DNA of 6,503 nucleotides from Flavisolibacter sp. (GTDB lineage: Bacteria; Bacteroidota; Bacteroidia; Chitinophagales; Chitinophagaceae), in NCBI GenBank assembly GCA_013695175.1, contig JACDAZ010000155.1:1-6503 (forward strand). The letters run 5' to 3'. Numbering within the stretch: position 1 is the first letter of the stretch; each line of letters starts with the position of its first letter. The notes under the pieces were generated by a model. The model was not told the DNA's origin and did no database searches. It worked only from the letters and a program-made list of their open reading frames with translations. Positions 1-6,503 of this stretch are shown in pieces. A program made the translations under genes and the position numbers.

Positions 1-1712
1 ACTTTATATAAACCATTCAATGATAGCCGGAAATATGGCATTTGATAACTAAGGTTAAAGTTTCCAAGAAAACGTGCATGTGAGGATATATAAAAAGATG
101 GTATAAGTTCTGAACTTTTTGATCGCATCCAAAGCAGCCCTAATGTTGCCCAAAGCTGTTTGTTATCATCAATTATAGTATTGTATTGTATGTCTGTTTC
201 AAACCCTGTAGTATTTACTTCTGCAATATTTTTAGCTAACCCATAGGTACCTGAAGTAGATAAATTTGATTTGCGGGGCATTTCAGAATAAGGAGTAGGA
301 ACATAATCTATTAAACCTTTATGTTTTCTTTCAAAAAAAGATGAAGCTATTTTTAATTTAGGTGAAGCAAAAAAATCAAAGCCTGCTTCATAACTAAAAG
401 AAGTTTCAGCTTCTAAATCAGGGTTACCAATTGTTTGCCCTGAAGGGACAGGATTACGGTTATAATTATTATATCGTTCAGTAAAATCTGCATCTCTAAT
501 TGTTTTACCGGCACTTCCGCGCAATTGAAATTTATCAATTCTATAAGCAAGATTTACCTGCGGAACAAGTTCTGCTCCTCGTTGTTCGTTCCAATCAAGT
601 CTAACAGCGGGTGAAACCTGTAGACCAAAATTCAATGCATGATTTACCAATGCAAATACACCTAATTGCGCTTCATTATGATTTCCCCGATTGTTAGAAC
701 GTATAATTCGATTGTACAACTGAAAACCGTTTACCAGTGATGTGGCTTCAGAAAGTTGAAGCTCATGATGAAGCAATGCCTGCCATAGTTGGCTTTTATT
801 TATGTTGGCCGGCACTACAGAATTAAATTTATAGATGTCTTCTGCCTTTTTATACCCAAGATTCAGTGTAACCTTGTTTTTATTATGCTGATAAGTAGTA
901 CGAAAGCTATTCCAAAATGACTTGACAGATTCATTTGCTGTATCTGAACTTACCCTTGTATAAAAATTTTGCGCAGAAAAATTCCTGTCATCAAAACCAC
1001 TTCTTATAGCTACTTGAAATTTGTTATTTATTTTATGTGCAAAAGAAACAGAGGCAGTATGTAAATCAAAAAAACCTTTTGTTCCTCTTTGAGATTGACC
1101 ATCAGCAATGTTGGTTAAGATACCTCCGCCAATTGCCGTTTTACCATTAGAAAAAAACCCACCTGCATTGGCATTAAATAATCCATATTCACCTAATGTA
1201 ATTTGGGCAGTAAAGTTTTTTGCTACTACATTATTTGCTGCAAATGTTTTTGTAATAATATGCACTACACCGCCAACGGCTTCGGAACCATATATAGCAG
1301 AAGAAGCGCCTTTTAAAATTTCAATTCTATCTATTTCAGCGGGAGAGATGGGGATATAGCTATTGAAGTGTCCGGTAAGTGGATCATTTAACCTGGTACC
1401 GTCAATTATAACCAATACCTGTTGAAATGTTCCTCCCCGAATAATAATATCACTCTGTGCTCCCATAGGTCCACGCGCCTGTATTTCTACTCCGGGTAAA
1501 TAACGTAAAAGTTCATCGATTGAATTAACCGGTAAATTTTTAAAGTAATCTCCTTTGATAACAAAAATGTTTCTTCCTGTACGGGATGCAGATAGCGGAT
1601 GAATAGAAGATGTTACAGTAACAGGATCTAATTCGATTTCAGGTTGACTAAAACTCTTATTTGAAATAATTAATAAACAAATAAAAAATATTCTCATAAA
1701 ATAACCCATCAT
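1..1712 (-). CDS. TonB-dependent outer-membrane receptor, BtuB-like (partial, C-terminus beyond window)
   Basis: The frame is open from an ATG at 1712 to the window edge, about 570 codons without a stop, so the last beta-strands of the barrel are missing. A hydrophobic signal peptide (about residues 6-18) ends in SFSQ near residue 23, a typical Bacteroidota cleavage region. ELDPVTVTSS (about 27-36) resembles a TonB box. The plug domain follows at about 45-155, with LLRYLPGVEI (69-78), IIIRGG (89-94), VLVIIDGTRLND (99-110) and AIYGSEAVGGVVHIITK (139-155), which closely track E. coli BtuB. The rest has aromatic-rich alternating beta-barrel character. There is no N-terminal CarboxypepD_reg-like domain and no SusD partner in view. 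The family imports scarce ligands such as cobalamin or iron chelates using TonB-ExbB energy; the ligand here is unknown. Starts at 1712, 1709 and 1697 are all ATG in one frame; 1697 leaves the tidiest signal peptide, and 1712 is given as the longest form. Confidence 0.
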   Translation of the reverse strand, partial: MMGYFMRIFFICLLIISNKSFSQPEIELDPVTVTSSIHPLSASRTGRNIFVIKGDYFKNLPVNSIDELLRYLPGVEIQARGPMGAQSDIIIRGGTFQQVLVIIDGTRLNDPLTGHFNSYIPISPAEIDRIEILKGASSAIYGSEAVGGVVHIITKTFAANNVVAKNFTAQITLGEYGLFNANAGGFFSNGKTAIGGGILTNIADGQSQRGTKGFFDLHTASVSFAHKINNKFQVAIRSGFDDRNFSAQNFYTRVSSDTANESVKSFWNSFRTTYQHNKNKVTLNLGYKKAEDIYKFNSVVPANINKSQLWQALLHHELQLSEATSLVNGFQLYNRIIRSNNRGNHNEAQLGVFALVNHALNFGLQVSPAVRLDWNEQRGAELVPQVNLAYRIDKFQLRGSAGKTIRDADFTERYNNYNRNPVPSGQTIGNPDLEAETSFSYEAGFDFFASPKLKIASSFFERKHKGLIDYVPTPYSEMPRKSNLSTSGTYGLAKNIAEVNTTGFETDIQYNTIIDDNKQLWATLGLLWMRSKSSELIPSFYISSHARFLGNFNLSYQMPYFRLSLNGLYK

Positions 1713-1727
1713 CACATTTTTAGAGCG

Positions 1728-1735
1728 CAAATATA
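1728..1735 (-). promoter_or_regulatory. Possible Bacteroidota -7 promoter element for the TonB receptor
   Basis: Read on the minus strand this is TATATTTG, a full match to the Bacteroidota sigma-factor -7 consensus TAnnTTTG. It lies 15 nt upstream of the first receptor ATG, in the 38-nt gap after panB. The expected -33 position (1757-1755, 19 nt upstream) reads TTA rather than the usual TTG and lies inside the end of panB. If it is used, the leader would be only about 10 nt to the ATG at 1712 or about 25 nt to the ATG at 1697. The motif is short and AT-rich, so a chance match is possible. Confidence 0.4.
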
Positions 1736-1750
1736 ACAGGAGTGTCTAAA

Positions 1751-2566
1751 CTAATAAGATTCAGAATCATTTGGAAAATTACCTGAGCGTACATCTTCAA
1801 TATATTTTGACACAGAAGTTGTGACTTGCTGATGCAAATCAAGATAGCGTCTTAAAAAGCGGGGATTGAAATCTTTATTTAATCCTAACATATCATGCAT
1901 TACTAAAACTTGCCCATCGCAATCACCACCGGCTCCAATACCGATTGTAGGTATTTGTAACCGCTTCGTTACTTCTTTAGCCAGTTTTGCAGGTATTTTC
2001 TCCAGCACCAAAGCAAAACATCCCGCTTCCTGCATTATTAAAGCATCTTTTTGTAGCTTATTGGCTTCTACTTCTTCTTTTGCACGAACATTATAAGTAC
2101 CGAATTTATAAATAGACTGAGGAGTTAAACCTAAATGTGCCATTACAGGAATGCCTGCAGAAATAATTCTTTTAACAGAATCAAGAACTTCTTCACCACC
2201 CTCCAGTTTTATAGCATGTGCCCCTGTTTCCTTCATAATTCTTATAGCAGATGCCAAAGCAATATCACCATTTGATTGATAAGCGCCGAACGGAAGATCA
2301 ACAACAATAAGACAGCGTTTTGCTCCACGAACTACTGAAGAAGCATGATATATCATCTGGTCAAGTGTAATGGGTAATGTAGTTTCATGCCCTGCCATTA
2401 CATTAGATGCTGAATCTCCAACAAGAATAACATCAATTCCGGCTTCATCTATGATGCGGGCAAATGAATAATCATATGCTGTAAGCATTGATATTTTTTC
2501 ACCTGAAGATTTTAATTTTTGTAAGGTTGCTGTTGTTATTCTTTTTAATTCTGCTGAAGCACTCAT
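1751..2566 (-). CDS. panB: 3-methyl-2-oxobutanoate hydroxymethyltransferase (ketopantoate hydroxymethyltransferase)
   Basis: This cytoplasmic enzyme makes ketopantoate from 2-oxoisovalerate and 5,10-methylenetetrahydrofolate, the first committed step of pantothenate and coenzyme A synthesis. The 271-residue length fits the family (about 260-280). Signature segments run in order: TAYDYSFA (29-36), [19 protein letters not shown] (49-67), [10 protein letters not shown] (88-97), KLEGG (120-124), [13 protein letters not shown] (139-151), VLEKIP (187-192) and PTIGIGAG (206-213) followed by [14 protein letters not shown] (216-229). By correspondence with E. coli PanB, D51, D90 and E122 are the metal ligands and E189 the catalytic glutamate; all are present. 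The ATG at 2566 follows an A-rich stretch with no Shine-Dalgarno, as is usual in Bacteroidota. A 64-nt gap separates it from ppx upstream, and panC/panD are not in the window. The chain looks intact. Confidence 0.97.
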   Translation of the reverse strand: MSASAELKRITTATLQKLKSSGEKISMLTAYDYSFARIIDEAGIDVILVGDSASNVMAGHETTLPITLDQMIYHASSVVRGAKRCLIVVDLPFGAYQSNGDIALASAIRIMKETGAHAIKLEGGEEVLDSVKRIISAGIPVMAHLGLTPQSIYKFGTYNVRAKEEVEANKLQKDALIMQEAGCFALVLEKIPAKLAKEVTKRLQIPTIGIGAGGDCDGQVLVMHDMLGLNKDFNPRFLRRYLDLHQQVTTSVSKYIEDVRSGNFPNDSESY

Positions 2567-2630
2567 TTGCTTTTATTTGAGGGCAAATTACAAAATGCTG
2601 GGTGCTATGGAAGAAAGAAATTTTGAATTA

Positions 2631-3527
2631 TTAATGTACAATATGTTTAGCCGTTATTTCATCATATAAAATATGTATAAGGCCATCGGCGAGACCAATT
2701 TGAGGAACATGAATTTCTTCTGATTCAACCCACCGCATAACATTTATAAATATAAGTAAGGCTGGTACAATTACATCTGCCCTGTCTTCCCTTAATTTAT
2801 AGAGATTCATACGCTGCGATAATGTTATGCTGCTAAACTCCCTATAATAGTTTCGTAACAATTCCAGGGTTAATGGCTTACCAACTTTGCGTTTTGATAA
2901 TGAAAAAATCTTATTGATATTTCCACCTGAGCCTATACAAGCAATATGATGATAGCCTTTAGTTTGTGTTTTTAAAAAATTTCGCATATCATCCCAGGCC
3001 GATTCCGGCACCTGGTTTTTTAATAATCGTATTGTACCTATATTAAAAGAGTTTTTGCTCACAAGTCTGCCATCGCTAAAAAAAGTTAGTTCCGTACTTC
3101 CACCACCTACATCTATGTATAAATAAGAATCTTCTTTATTCATGTTATCTGCTACATGATTTTCATAAATAAATGTTGCTTCTTCCTGCCCGCTTATAAC
3201 CTGTAAATCAATGCCCGTATTTTCTTTTACTAATTGTAAAACTTCAGCAGCATTTGCAGCATCACGCATAGCAGATGTAGCGCATGCTTTCAGATGATCA
3301 ACTTCATAAACATCAAGTAATAGCTTATAAGACTGAATCGTTTTAATCAGCTTATCAACCTTTGAATCAGATAACGTTCCTGTTTCAAATACATCAAAAC
3401 CCAGCCTTAATGGTACCCGTACAAGGCTAAGCTTAATAAAATTTGTGGGGCCATCAGGTATTTGAACAACATCATTGATCAATAGCCTGGCGGCATTACT
3501 TCCTATATCAATAGCTGCTAACTTCAA
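2631..3527 (-). CDS. ppx: Ppx/GppA family phosphatase, probable exopolyphosphatase (short form)
   Basis: This is an ASKHA-fold phosphatase that most likely removes terminal phosphate from polyphosphate, although pppGpp hydrolysis (GppA activity) cannot be excluded from sequence. Visible motifs are AIDIGSNAARLLI (5-17, phosphate-binding loop 1), ACATSAMRDAANA (81-93), SGQEEA (112-117, with the expected catalytic glutamate), IDVGGGSTE (138-146, loop 2), IGSGGN (198-203), RADVIVPAL (249-257) and GLADGLI (278-284). At 298 residues it holds only the two ASKHA subdomains and lacks the C-terminal HD-like region of the roughly 500-residue E. coli enzyme. The start is TTG (3527-3525): no ATG occurs in frame before the upstream stop, and the glycine-rich loop must sit at the extreme N-terminus. 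It overlaps the end of ppk by 20 nt, so translation is probably coupled to polyphosphate kinase. Confidence 0.93.
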   Translation of the reverse strand: MKLAAIDIGSNAARLLINDVVQIPDGPTNFIKLSLVRVPLRLGFDVFETGTLSDSKVDKLIKTIQSYKLLLDVYEVDHLKACATSAMRDAANAAEVLQLVKENTGIDLQVISGQEEATFIYENHVADNMNKEDSYLYIDVGGGSTELTFFSDGRLVSKNSFNIGTIRLLKNQVPESAWDDMRNFLKTQTKGYHHIACIGSGGNINKIFSLSKRKVGKPLTLELLRNYYREFSSITLSQRMNLYKLREDRADVIVPALLIFINVMRWVESEEIHVPQIGLADGLIHILYDEITAKHIVH

Positions 3528-5598
3528 CTGGAACAGGTAATTTATTATATAAATAGTTGAATGTTTCGATCTGCGATCTTACAGGCAGTGCATGGTTTGA
3601 CTCAACATAAGTATTACTTAATTGGTTATCCAGCAATCTTGCTTTTACATTATCCTGAAGCTGAATGTTTAAAATATCTTTTAATTCTTCTTTTAACCTG
3701 TCATCCAAAATAGGGCAGGAGGCTTCTACACGATGATCTAAATTGCGAACCATCCAATCGGCAGAAGAAATATAAGCTTTTTCTTTTCCTCCATTATGAA
3801 AAAACCAAACCCTTGCATGTTCAAGAAATTCATCTACAATACTGATAGCAGTTATTGGTTTTACAAATTTTTCATCTTCTGTAAGCATGCAAAAAATACC
3901 ACGAATAATTAATTTTATTTCAACACCTTCCCTCGCAGCTTCATATAAAGCAGCAATAATATCTTCATCAGACAGTGAATTCATTTTTGCAATAATGGAA
4001 GCAGGTTTTCCTTTTTTAGCAGATTTGATTTCATTTTGAATGAATTTTAAGAGTTCCCTTTTAACAAATACGGGGCTGGGAAGAATGGTATCACAGGCTT
4101 TTAAAAAATGCATACCTGTTTTATAATGCTCCAGGTAATTAAAGATCCTGTTTACATCAGACATAATACTTTTGTTTGATGTAAGTAAACAATGATCTGC
4201 ATAAATTTTTGAAGTACTTTCATTTAAATTACCTGTACTGACAAATCCATAATGAATTATCTTGTTATTCGATCGTTTCCTGATCAAACATACTTTAGCA
4301 TGTATCTTCACATTAGGGATGCCAATTAATACTTTTACACCTTCATCTTCCAGCCTGTCTTTCCATTGAAGATTTGCTTCTTCATCAAACCTTGCTCTTA
4401 ACTCCAGCATTACTGTTACCTGTTTTCCATTTCTTACTGCATTGATAAGTGCATTAATAATCTTTGAATTTTTTGCCAACCGGTAACAAGTTATTTTAAT
4501 TGCTGTTACTTCCGGATCAATAGCTGACTCTCTTAAAAGGTCAATAACAGGGTTAAAAGAATGGTAAGGAAAATGTAACATAATATCCCTTTCCAGAATG
4601 ATATCAGTAACCCTTCTTTCCAACAGCAAAGGATGATCAAATGGTTTCCTGTATTTGCTTTGACCATGAAAAACCTCCTGAGGGAAATCCATAAAATGAC
4701 GGAAGTTGTGAATGCGTCCTCCGGGTATTAGATTATCACGTTTGCTAAGATTTAACTTTCGAATCAGGTATTCCAATAAACCGGGGTCAATTTCTTTATC
4801 ATAAACAAAACGAACGGGTTTCCCTTTGCGCCTGTTCTTTAACCCCTTTTCAATTTTTTGTATCAGCGTAGTTGAAATATCATTATCAATATCAATTTCA
4901 GCATCACGTGTTACTTTAAATATATTTGATTGGTATTGATTATAACCAAAATAGCTGAATATATCGGGAAGATTAAATCGTATGACATCTTCAAGCAGGA
5001 TAATGTGTTTTTCATTATCAGGTGAAGGCAATAAAATAAACCTTTCATTAAATCGTGTAGGTACTTCTATTACAGCATATTTTCTTTTTAGTGCACTTTC
5101 TTTCATCCACATTACAACACCCAGGTATATAGATTTATCTCTTAAAAAAGGAAAATCCGGAATGGACTCAATCATTAAAGGGATTACATTAGAACTTACT
5201 TCTGTATCATAATAATCTCTTACAAATTCTGCTTGTTCAGTACTAAGATTTTTATCAGTTACCAGGTAGATTTTTTCATCATTCAATTCATTTAATATTC
5301 CTTCCCAAATCCTGTTAAACTCACTTTGCTGGTTTAATACCGTCATTTGAATTTCTTCCAGAATCTGTTCCGGGTTTTCTTCCATGTGCATTTTTTCTTT
5401 ATTACCATACTGAATCATTCTTTTTAGCGTAGCTACACGCACTCTGAAAAATTCATCAAGATTATTTGAAAATATACCTAGAAATCGTATGCGTTCTCTT
5501 AAGGGAACAGCGGGATCAGCAGCTTCCTGTAATACCCTTGCATTAAAGGATAACCAACTAATATCACGGGGAATAATTTTTCGTTTTGTTGAAGGCAT
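3508..5598 (-). CDS. ppk1: Polyphosphate kinase 1
   Basis: Ppk1 reversibly polymerises the gamma-phosphate of ATP into long-chain polyphosphate, a phosphate and energy store linked to stress survival; it is typically a membrane-associated oligomer. The 696 residues match the family (E. coli 688). The N-terminal domain opens with RDISWLSFNARVL (11-23) and the ATP-contact segment SNNLDEFFRVR (44-54, N45). The PLD-like catalytic domains carry ITCYRLA (369-375, R373), ELRARFDEEANL (399-410, R403), KIHAK (431-435, H433 corresponding to the autophosphorylated E. coli H435), YGFVSTGNLNE (450-460) and FLEHARVWFFHNGG (591-604, H594 corresponding to H592). F452 stands where E. coli has H454. The ATG at 5598 lies 3 nt after the rfaE2 stop, and the last codons overlap ppx, placing it mid-operon. 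No frameshift or truncation is seen. Confidence 0.97.
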   Translation of the reverse strand: MPSTKRKIIPRDISWLSFNARVLQEAADPAVPLRERIRFLGIFSNNLDEFFRVRVATLKRMIQYGNKEKMHMEENPEQILEEIQMTVLNQQSEFNRIWEGILNELNDEKIYLVTDKNLSTEQAEFVRDYYDTEVSSNVIPLMIESIPDFPFLRDKSIYLGVVMWMKESALKRKYAVIEVPTRFNERFILLPSPDNEKHIILLEDVIRFNLPDIFSYFGYNQYQSNIFKVTRDAEIDIDNDISTTLIQKIEKGLKNRRKGKPVRFVYDKEIDPGLLEYLIRKLNLSKRDNLIPGGRIHNFRHFMDFPQEVFHGQSKYRKPFDHPLLLERRVTDIILERDIMLHFPYHSFNPVIDLLRESAIDPEVTAIKITCYRLAKNSKIINALINAVRNGKQVTVMLELRARFDEEANLQWKDRLEDEGVKVLIGIPNVKIHAKVCLIRKRSNNKIIHYGFVSTGNLNESTSKIYADHCLLTSNKSIMSDVNRIFNYLEHYKTGMHFLKACDTILPSPVFVKRELLKFIQNEIKSAKKGKPASIIAKMNSLSDEDIIAALYEAAREGVEIKLIIRGIFCMLTEDEKFVKPITAISIVDEFLEHARVWFFHNGGKEKAYISSADWMVRNLDHRVEASCPILDDRLKEELKDILNIQLQDNVKARLLDNQLSNTYVESNHALPVRSQIETFNYLYNKLPVPVEVSSY

Positions 5599-5601
5599 GA
5601 A

Positions 5602-6096
5602 TTAATTATGACTTTGTATTTTTTTAATTAGGTCGCTGGTAGAAAAACCAGGTTCAATAGGGTTTAATATTATCTTTCCGCCTGCTTCTATAACATCTTT
5701 TGCTCCTGCAATATCCTCAACTTTATAATCCCCACCCTTCACTAATACATCGGGTTTAATAATTTTAATGAGTGATTCAGGAGTATCTTCTTCAAATATT
5801 ATTACAATATCGACCATAGTAAGTGATGCCAATATTTGTGCTCTGCTTAGTTCATTGTTTAGTGGTCTGTTACTGCCTTTTAACTTTGTTACTGAACTGT
5901 CGCTGTTTAATCCAACAATAAGAACATCAGCATGTTTAGCGGCTTCGGCTAAAGAAGCGATATGTCCGGTATGTAAAATATCAAAACATCCGTTGGTAAA
6001 AGCTATTGTTTTACCGAGCATTTTTAATTGAGCTAATTTAAATTTTATGTTCTCGGATGTAATTAATTTTTCTGATAAACTATTGCCTGTTCTCAA
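5602..6096 (-). CDS. rfaE2: RfaE2/HldE C-domain-type nucleotidyltransferase, probable D-glycero-beta-D-manno-heptose 1-phosphate adenylyltransferase
   Basis: The protein is probably the last enzyme of ADP-heptose synthesis for lipopolysaccharide core, joining heptose 1-phosphate to AMP from ATP; it equals the C-terminal half of E. coli HldE as a separate protein. With the TTG start at 6096 it has 164 residues: FTNGCFDILHTGH (33-45) holds the HxGH nucleotidyltransferase motif, followed by GLNSDSSV (62-69), KGSNRPLN (73-80), FEEDTPESLI (101-110), LVKGGDY (118-124) and GFSTSDLI (150-157), the ISTT-like end motif. The start is uncertain. The frame is also open to a GTG at 6147, but that adds 17 residues encoded over the upstream gene and a 68-nt overlap. 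The ATG at 6021 would delete the conserved KLITSENI helix. TTG gives family length and a 17-nt overlap. Another cytidylyltransferase-like activity remains possible. The heptose kinase partner is not in the window. Confidence 0.9.
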   Translation of the reverse strand: MRTGNSLSEKLITSENIKFKLAQLKMLGKTIAFTNGCFDILHTGHIASLAEAAKHADVLIVGLNSDSSVTKLKGSNRPLNNELSRAQILASLTMVDIVIIFEEDTPESLIKIIKPDVLVKGGDYKVEDIAGAKDVIEAGGKIILNPIEPGFSTSDLIKKIQSHN

Positions 6097-6503
6097 ATCT
6101 TCTTTTTTTATGATGATAAGTAAATAATCCCGAAAAAATAATACCACCGCCCAATATCAACAAAGTTTGTACCGACCATAATAACCATCCTATGGCCGCA
6201 CCGGTGGTTTTAACATCTAAGCCGTAAAGTTCCATTAATTTGGCCACTAATAAAGGAAAGGCTCCTATACCCCCCGGAGTTAAAATCATAGCAACACTAC
6301 CAACACCTAATGTTGTTAATCCGCCTCCCCAGCCTAAATGTTCTGTTTCTCTTAAAGCATATAAACCGGCAGTGGCACTTGCCAAGTACAAAAACCATAT
6401 AAGAAAGGTATGAATCAGGAACAACTTTTTTCGTTTAATATTTCTTATACTGCCCAGCCCTGATAGTATACCCATAATTATCTTTTTTATTCTGACTATG
6501 AGG
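6080..6503 (-). CDS. Lysylphosphatidylglycerol-synthase TM / flippase-like family membrane protein (C-terminal fragment, start beyond window)
   Basis: The frame is open through the right edge (first full codon at 6502) and ends in TAG at 6080, giving 140 visible residues; the internal ATG at 6475 is unlikely to be the true start. Three hydrophobic segments are visible at about 27-50, 62-92 and 101-127. The second carries TPGGIGAFP (75-83), the PGGIG signature near the C-terminus of the LPG_synthase_TM (UPF0104/YbhN-like) family. A basic region (K23-K26) precedes the first segment and the tail HHKKRR (130-135) is basic, suggesting a cytoplasmic C-terminus. Full-length members are usually about 300-350 residues, so over half is missing. 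Stand-alone members lack the lysyl-transferase domain and are of uncertain function; lipid or polyprenyl-linked substrate translocation is often proposed. It is probably co-transcribed with rfaE2, whose start lies inside its last codons. Confidence 0.85.
   Translation of the reverse strand, partial: LIVRIKKIIMGILSGLGSIRNIKRKKLFLIHTFLIWFLYLASATAGLYALRETEHLGWGGGLTTLGVGSVAMILTPGGIGAFPLLVAKLMELYGLDVKTTGAAIGWLLWSVQTLLILGGGIIFSGLFTYHHKKRRFENRQ

Noticed and set aside
1108..1359. Plus-strand open frame of 83 codons
   Set aside because: It lies antisense to the intact plug-domain coding region of the TonB receptor, has no recognisable domain, and is explained by the codon composition of the opposite strand.
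1713..1750. Cobalamin or other riboswitch ahead of the BtuB-like receptor
   Set aside because: The gap is only 38 nt, far too short, and no conserved riboswitch elements are visible in it or in the end of panB.
1866..2096. Plus-strand open frame of 76 codons opposite panB
   Set aside because: Antisense to conserved PanB motifs; no family resemblance.
2584..2591. GTAATTTG (minus strand) upstream of panB, considered as a -7 promoter element
   Set aside because: Only the TTTG half matches TAnnTTTG and no TTG is evident at the -33 distance; panB could equally be read from the upstream operon.
2591..2625. Inverted repeat CAAAAT / ATTTTG (2591-2596 and 2620-2625) in the ppx-panB gap, considered as a terminator
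   Set aside because: The arms are only 6 bp and AT-rich, with a 23-nt loop and no following U-tract; likely chance.
4982..5212. Plus-strand open frame of 76 codons opposite ppk1
   Set aside because: Antisense to the well-conserved Ppk1 N-terminal half; no independent evidence of coding.
5768..6031. Plus-strand open frame of 87 codons opposite rfaE2
   Set aside because: It covers the complement of the HxGH nucleotidyltransferase region; a shadow of the real gene.

Overview
The window looks like an ordinary, densely packed chromosomal segment of a Bacteroidota bacterium, most likely close to Chitinophagaceae or Sphingobacteriia. This is inferred from the AT-rich sequence, the lack of clear Shine-Dalgarno sequences, a TAnnTTTG-type -7 promoter element, the clade-typical protein N-termini (for example the ...SFSQ signal-peptide end) and the gene content. 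Every gene I can support lies on the minus strand, so the window reads biologically from right to left.

In transcription order: (1) the C-terminal 140 residues of a multi-pass membrane protein of the lysylphosphatidylglycerol-synthase TM / flippase-like family (6080-6503, cut by the window edge); (2) a stand-alone RfaE2/HldE C-domain-type nucleotidyltransferase (5602-6096), probably the adenylyltransferase of ADP-heptose synthesis; (3) polyphosphate kinase Ppk1 (3508-5598); (4) a short Ppx/GppA phosphatase (2631-3527); (5) panB, ketopantoate hydroxymethyltransferase (1751-2566); (6) a BtuB-like TonB-dependent receptor (1-1712), whose C-terminus lies beyond the left edge.

Genes 1-4 overlap or are separated by only 3 nt (17-nt overlap, 3-nt gap, 20-nt overlap), so they are almost certainly one transcript with translational coupling. 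Two of the couplings use TTG starts buried in the preceding gene. A 64-nt gap precedes panB and a 38-nt gap precedes the receptor; the latter contains a plausible promoter. The polyphosphate pair (synthesis by Ppk1, hydrolysis by Ppx) is the functional core. The two genes before it point to envelope or lipopolysaccharide work, and panB belongs to coenzyme A precursor synthesis.

I found no RNA genes, mobile elements, CRISPR arrays, prophage genes or defence genes, and no intergenic stretch above 64 nt. I see no convincing novel system. The points most worth a second look are a Phe at the position of the second catalytic-region histidine of Ppk1, the single-module Ppx, and the TTG-start overlaps.
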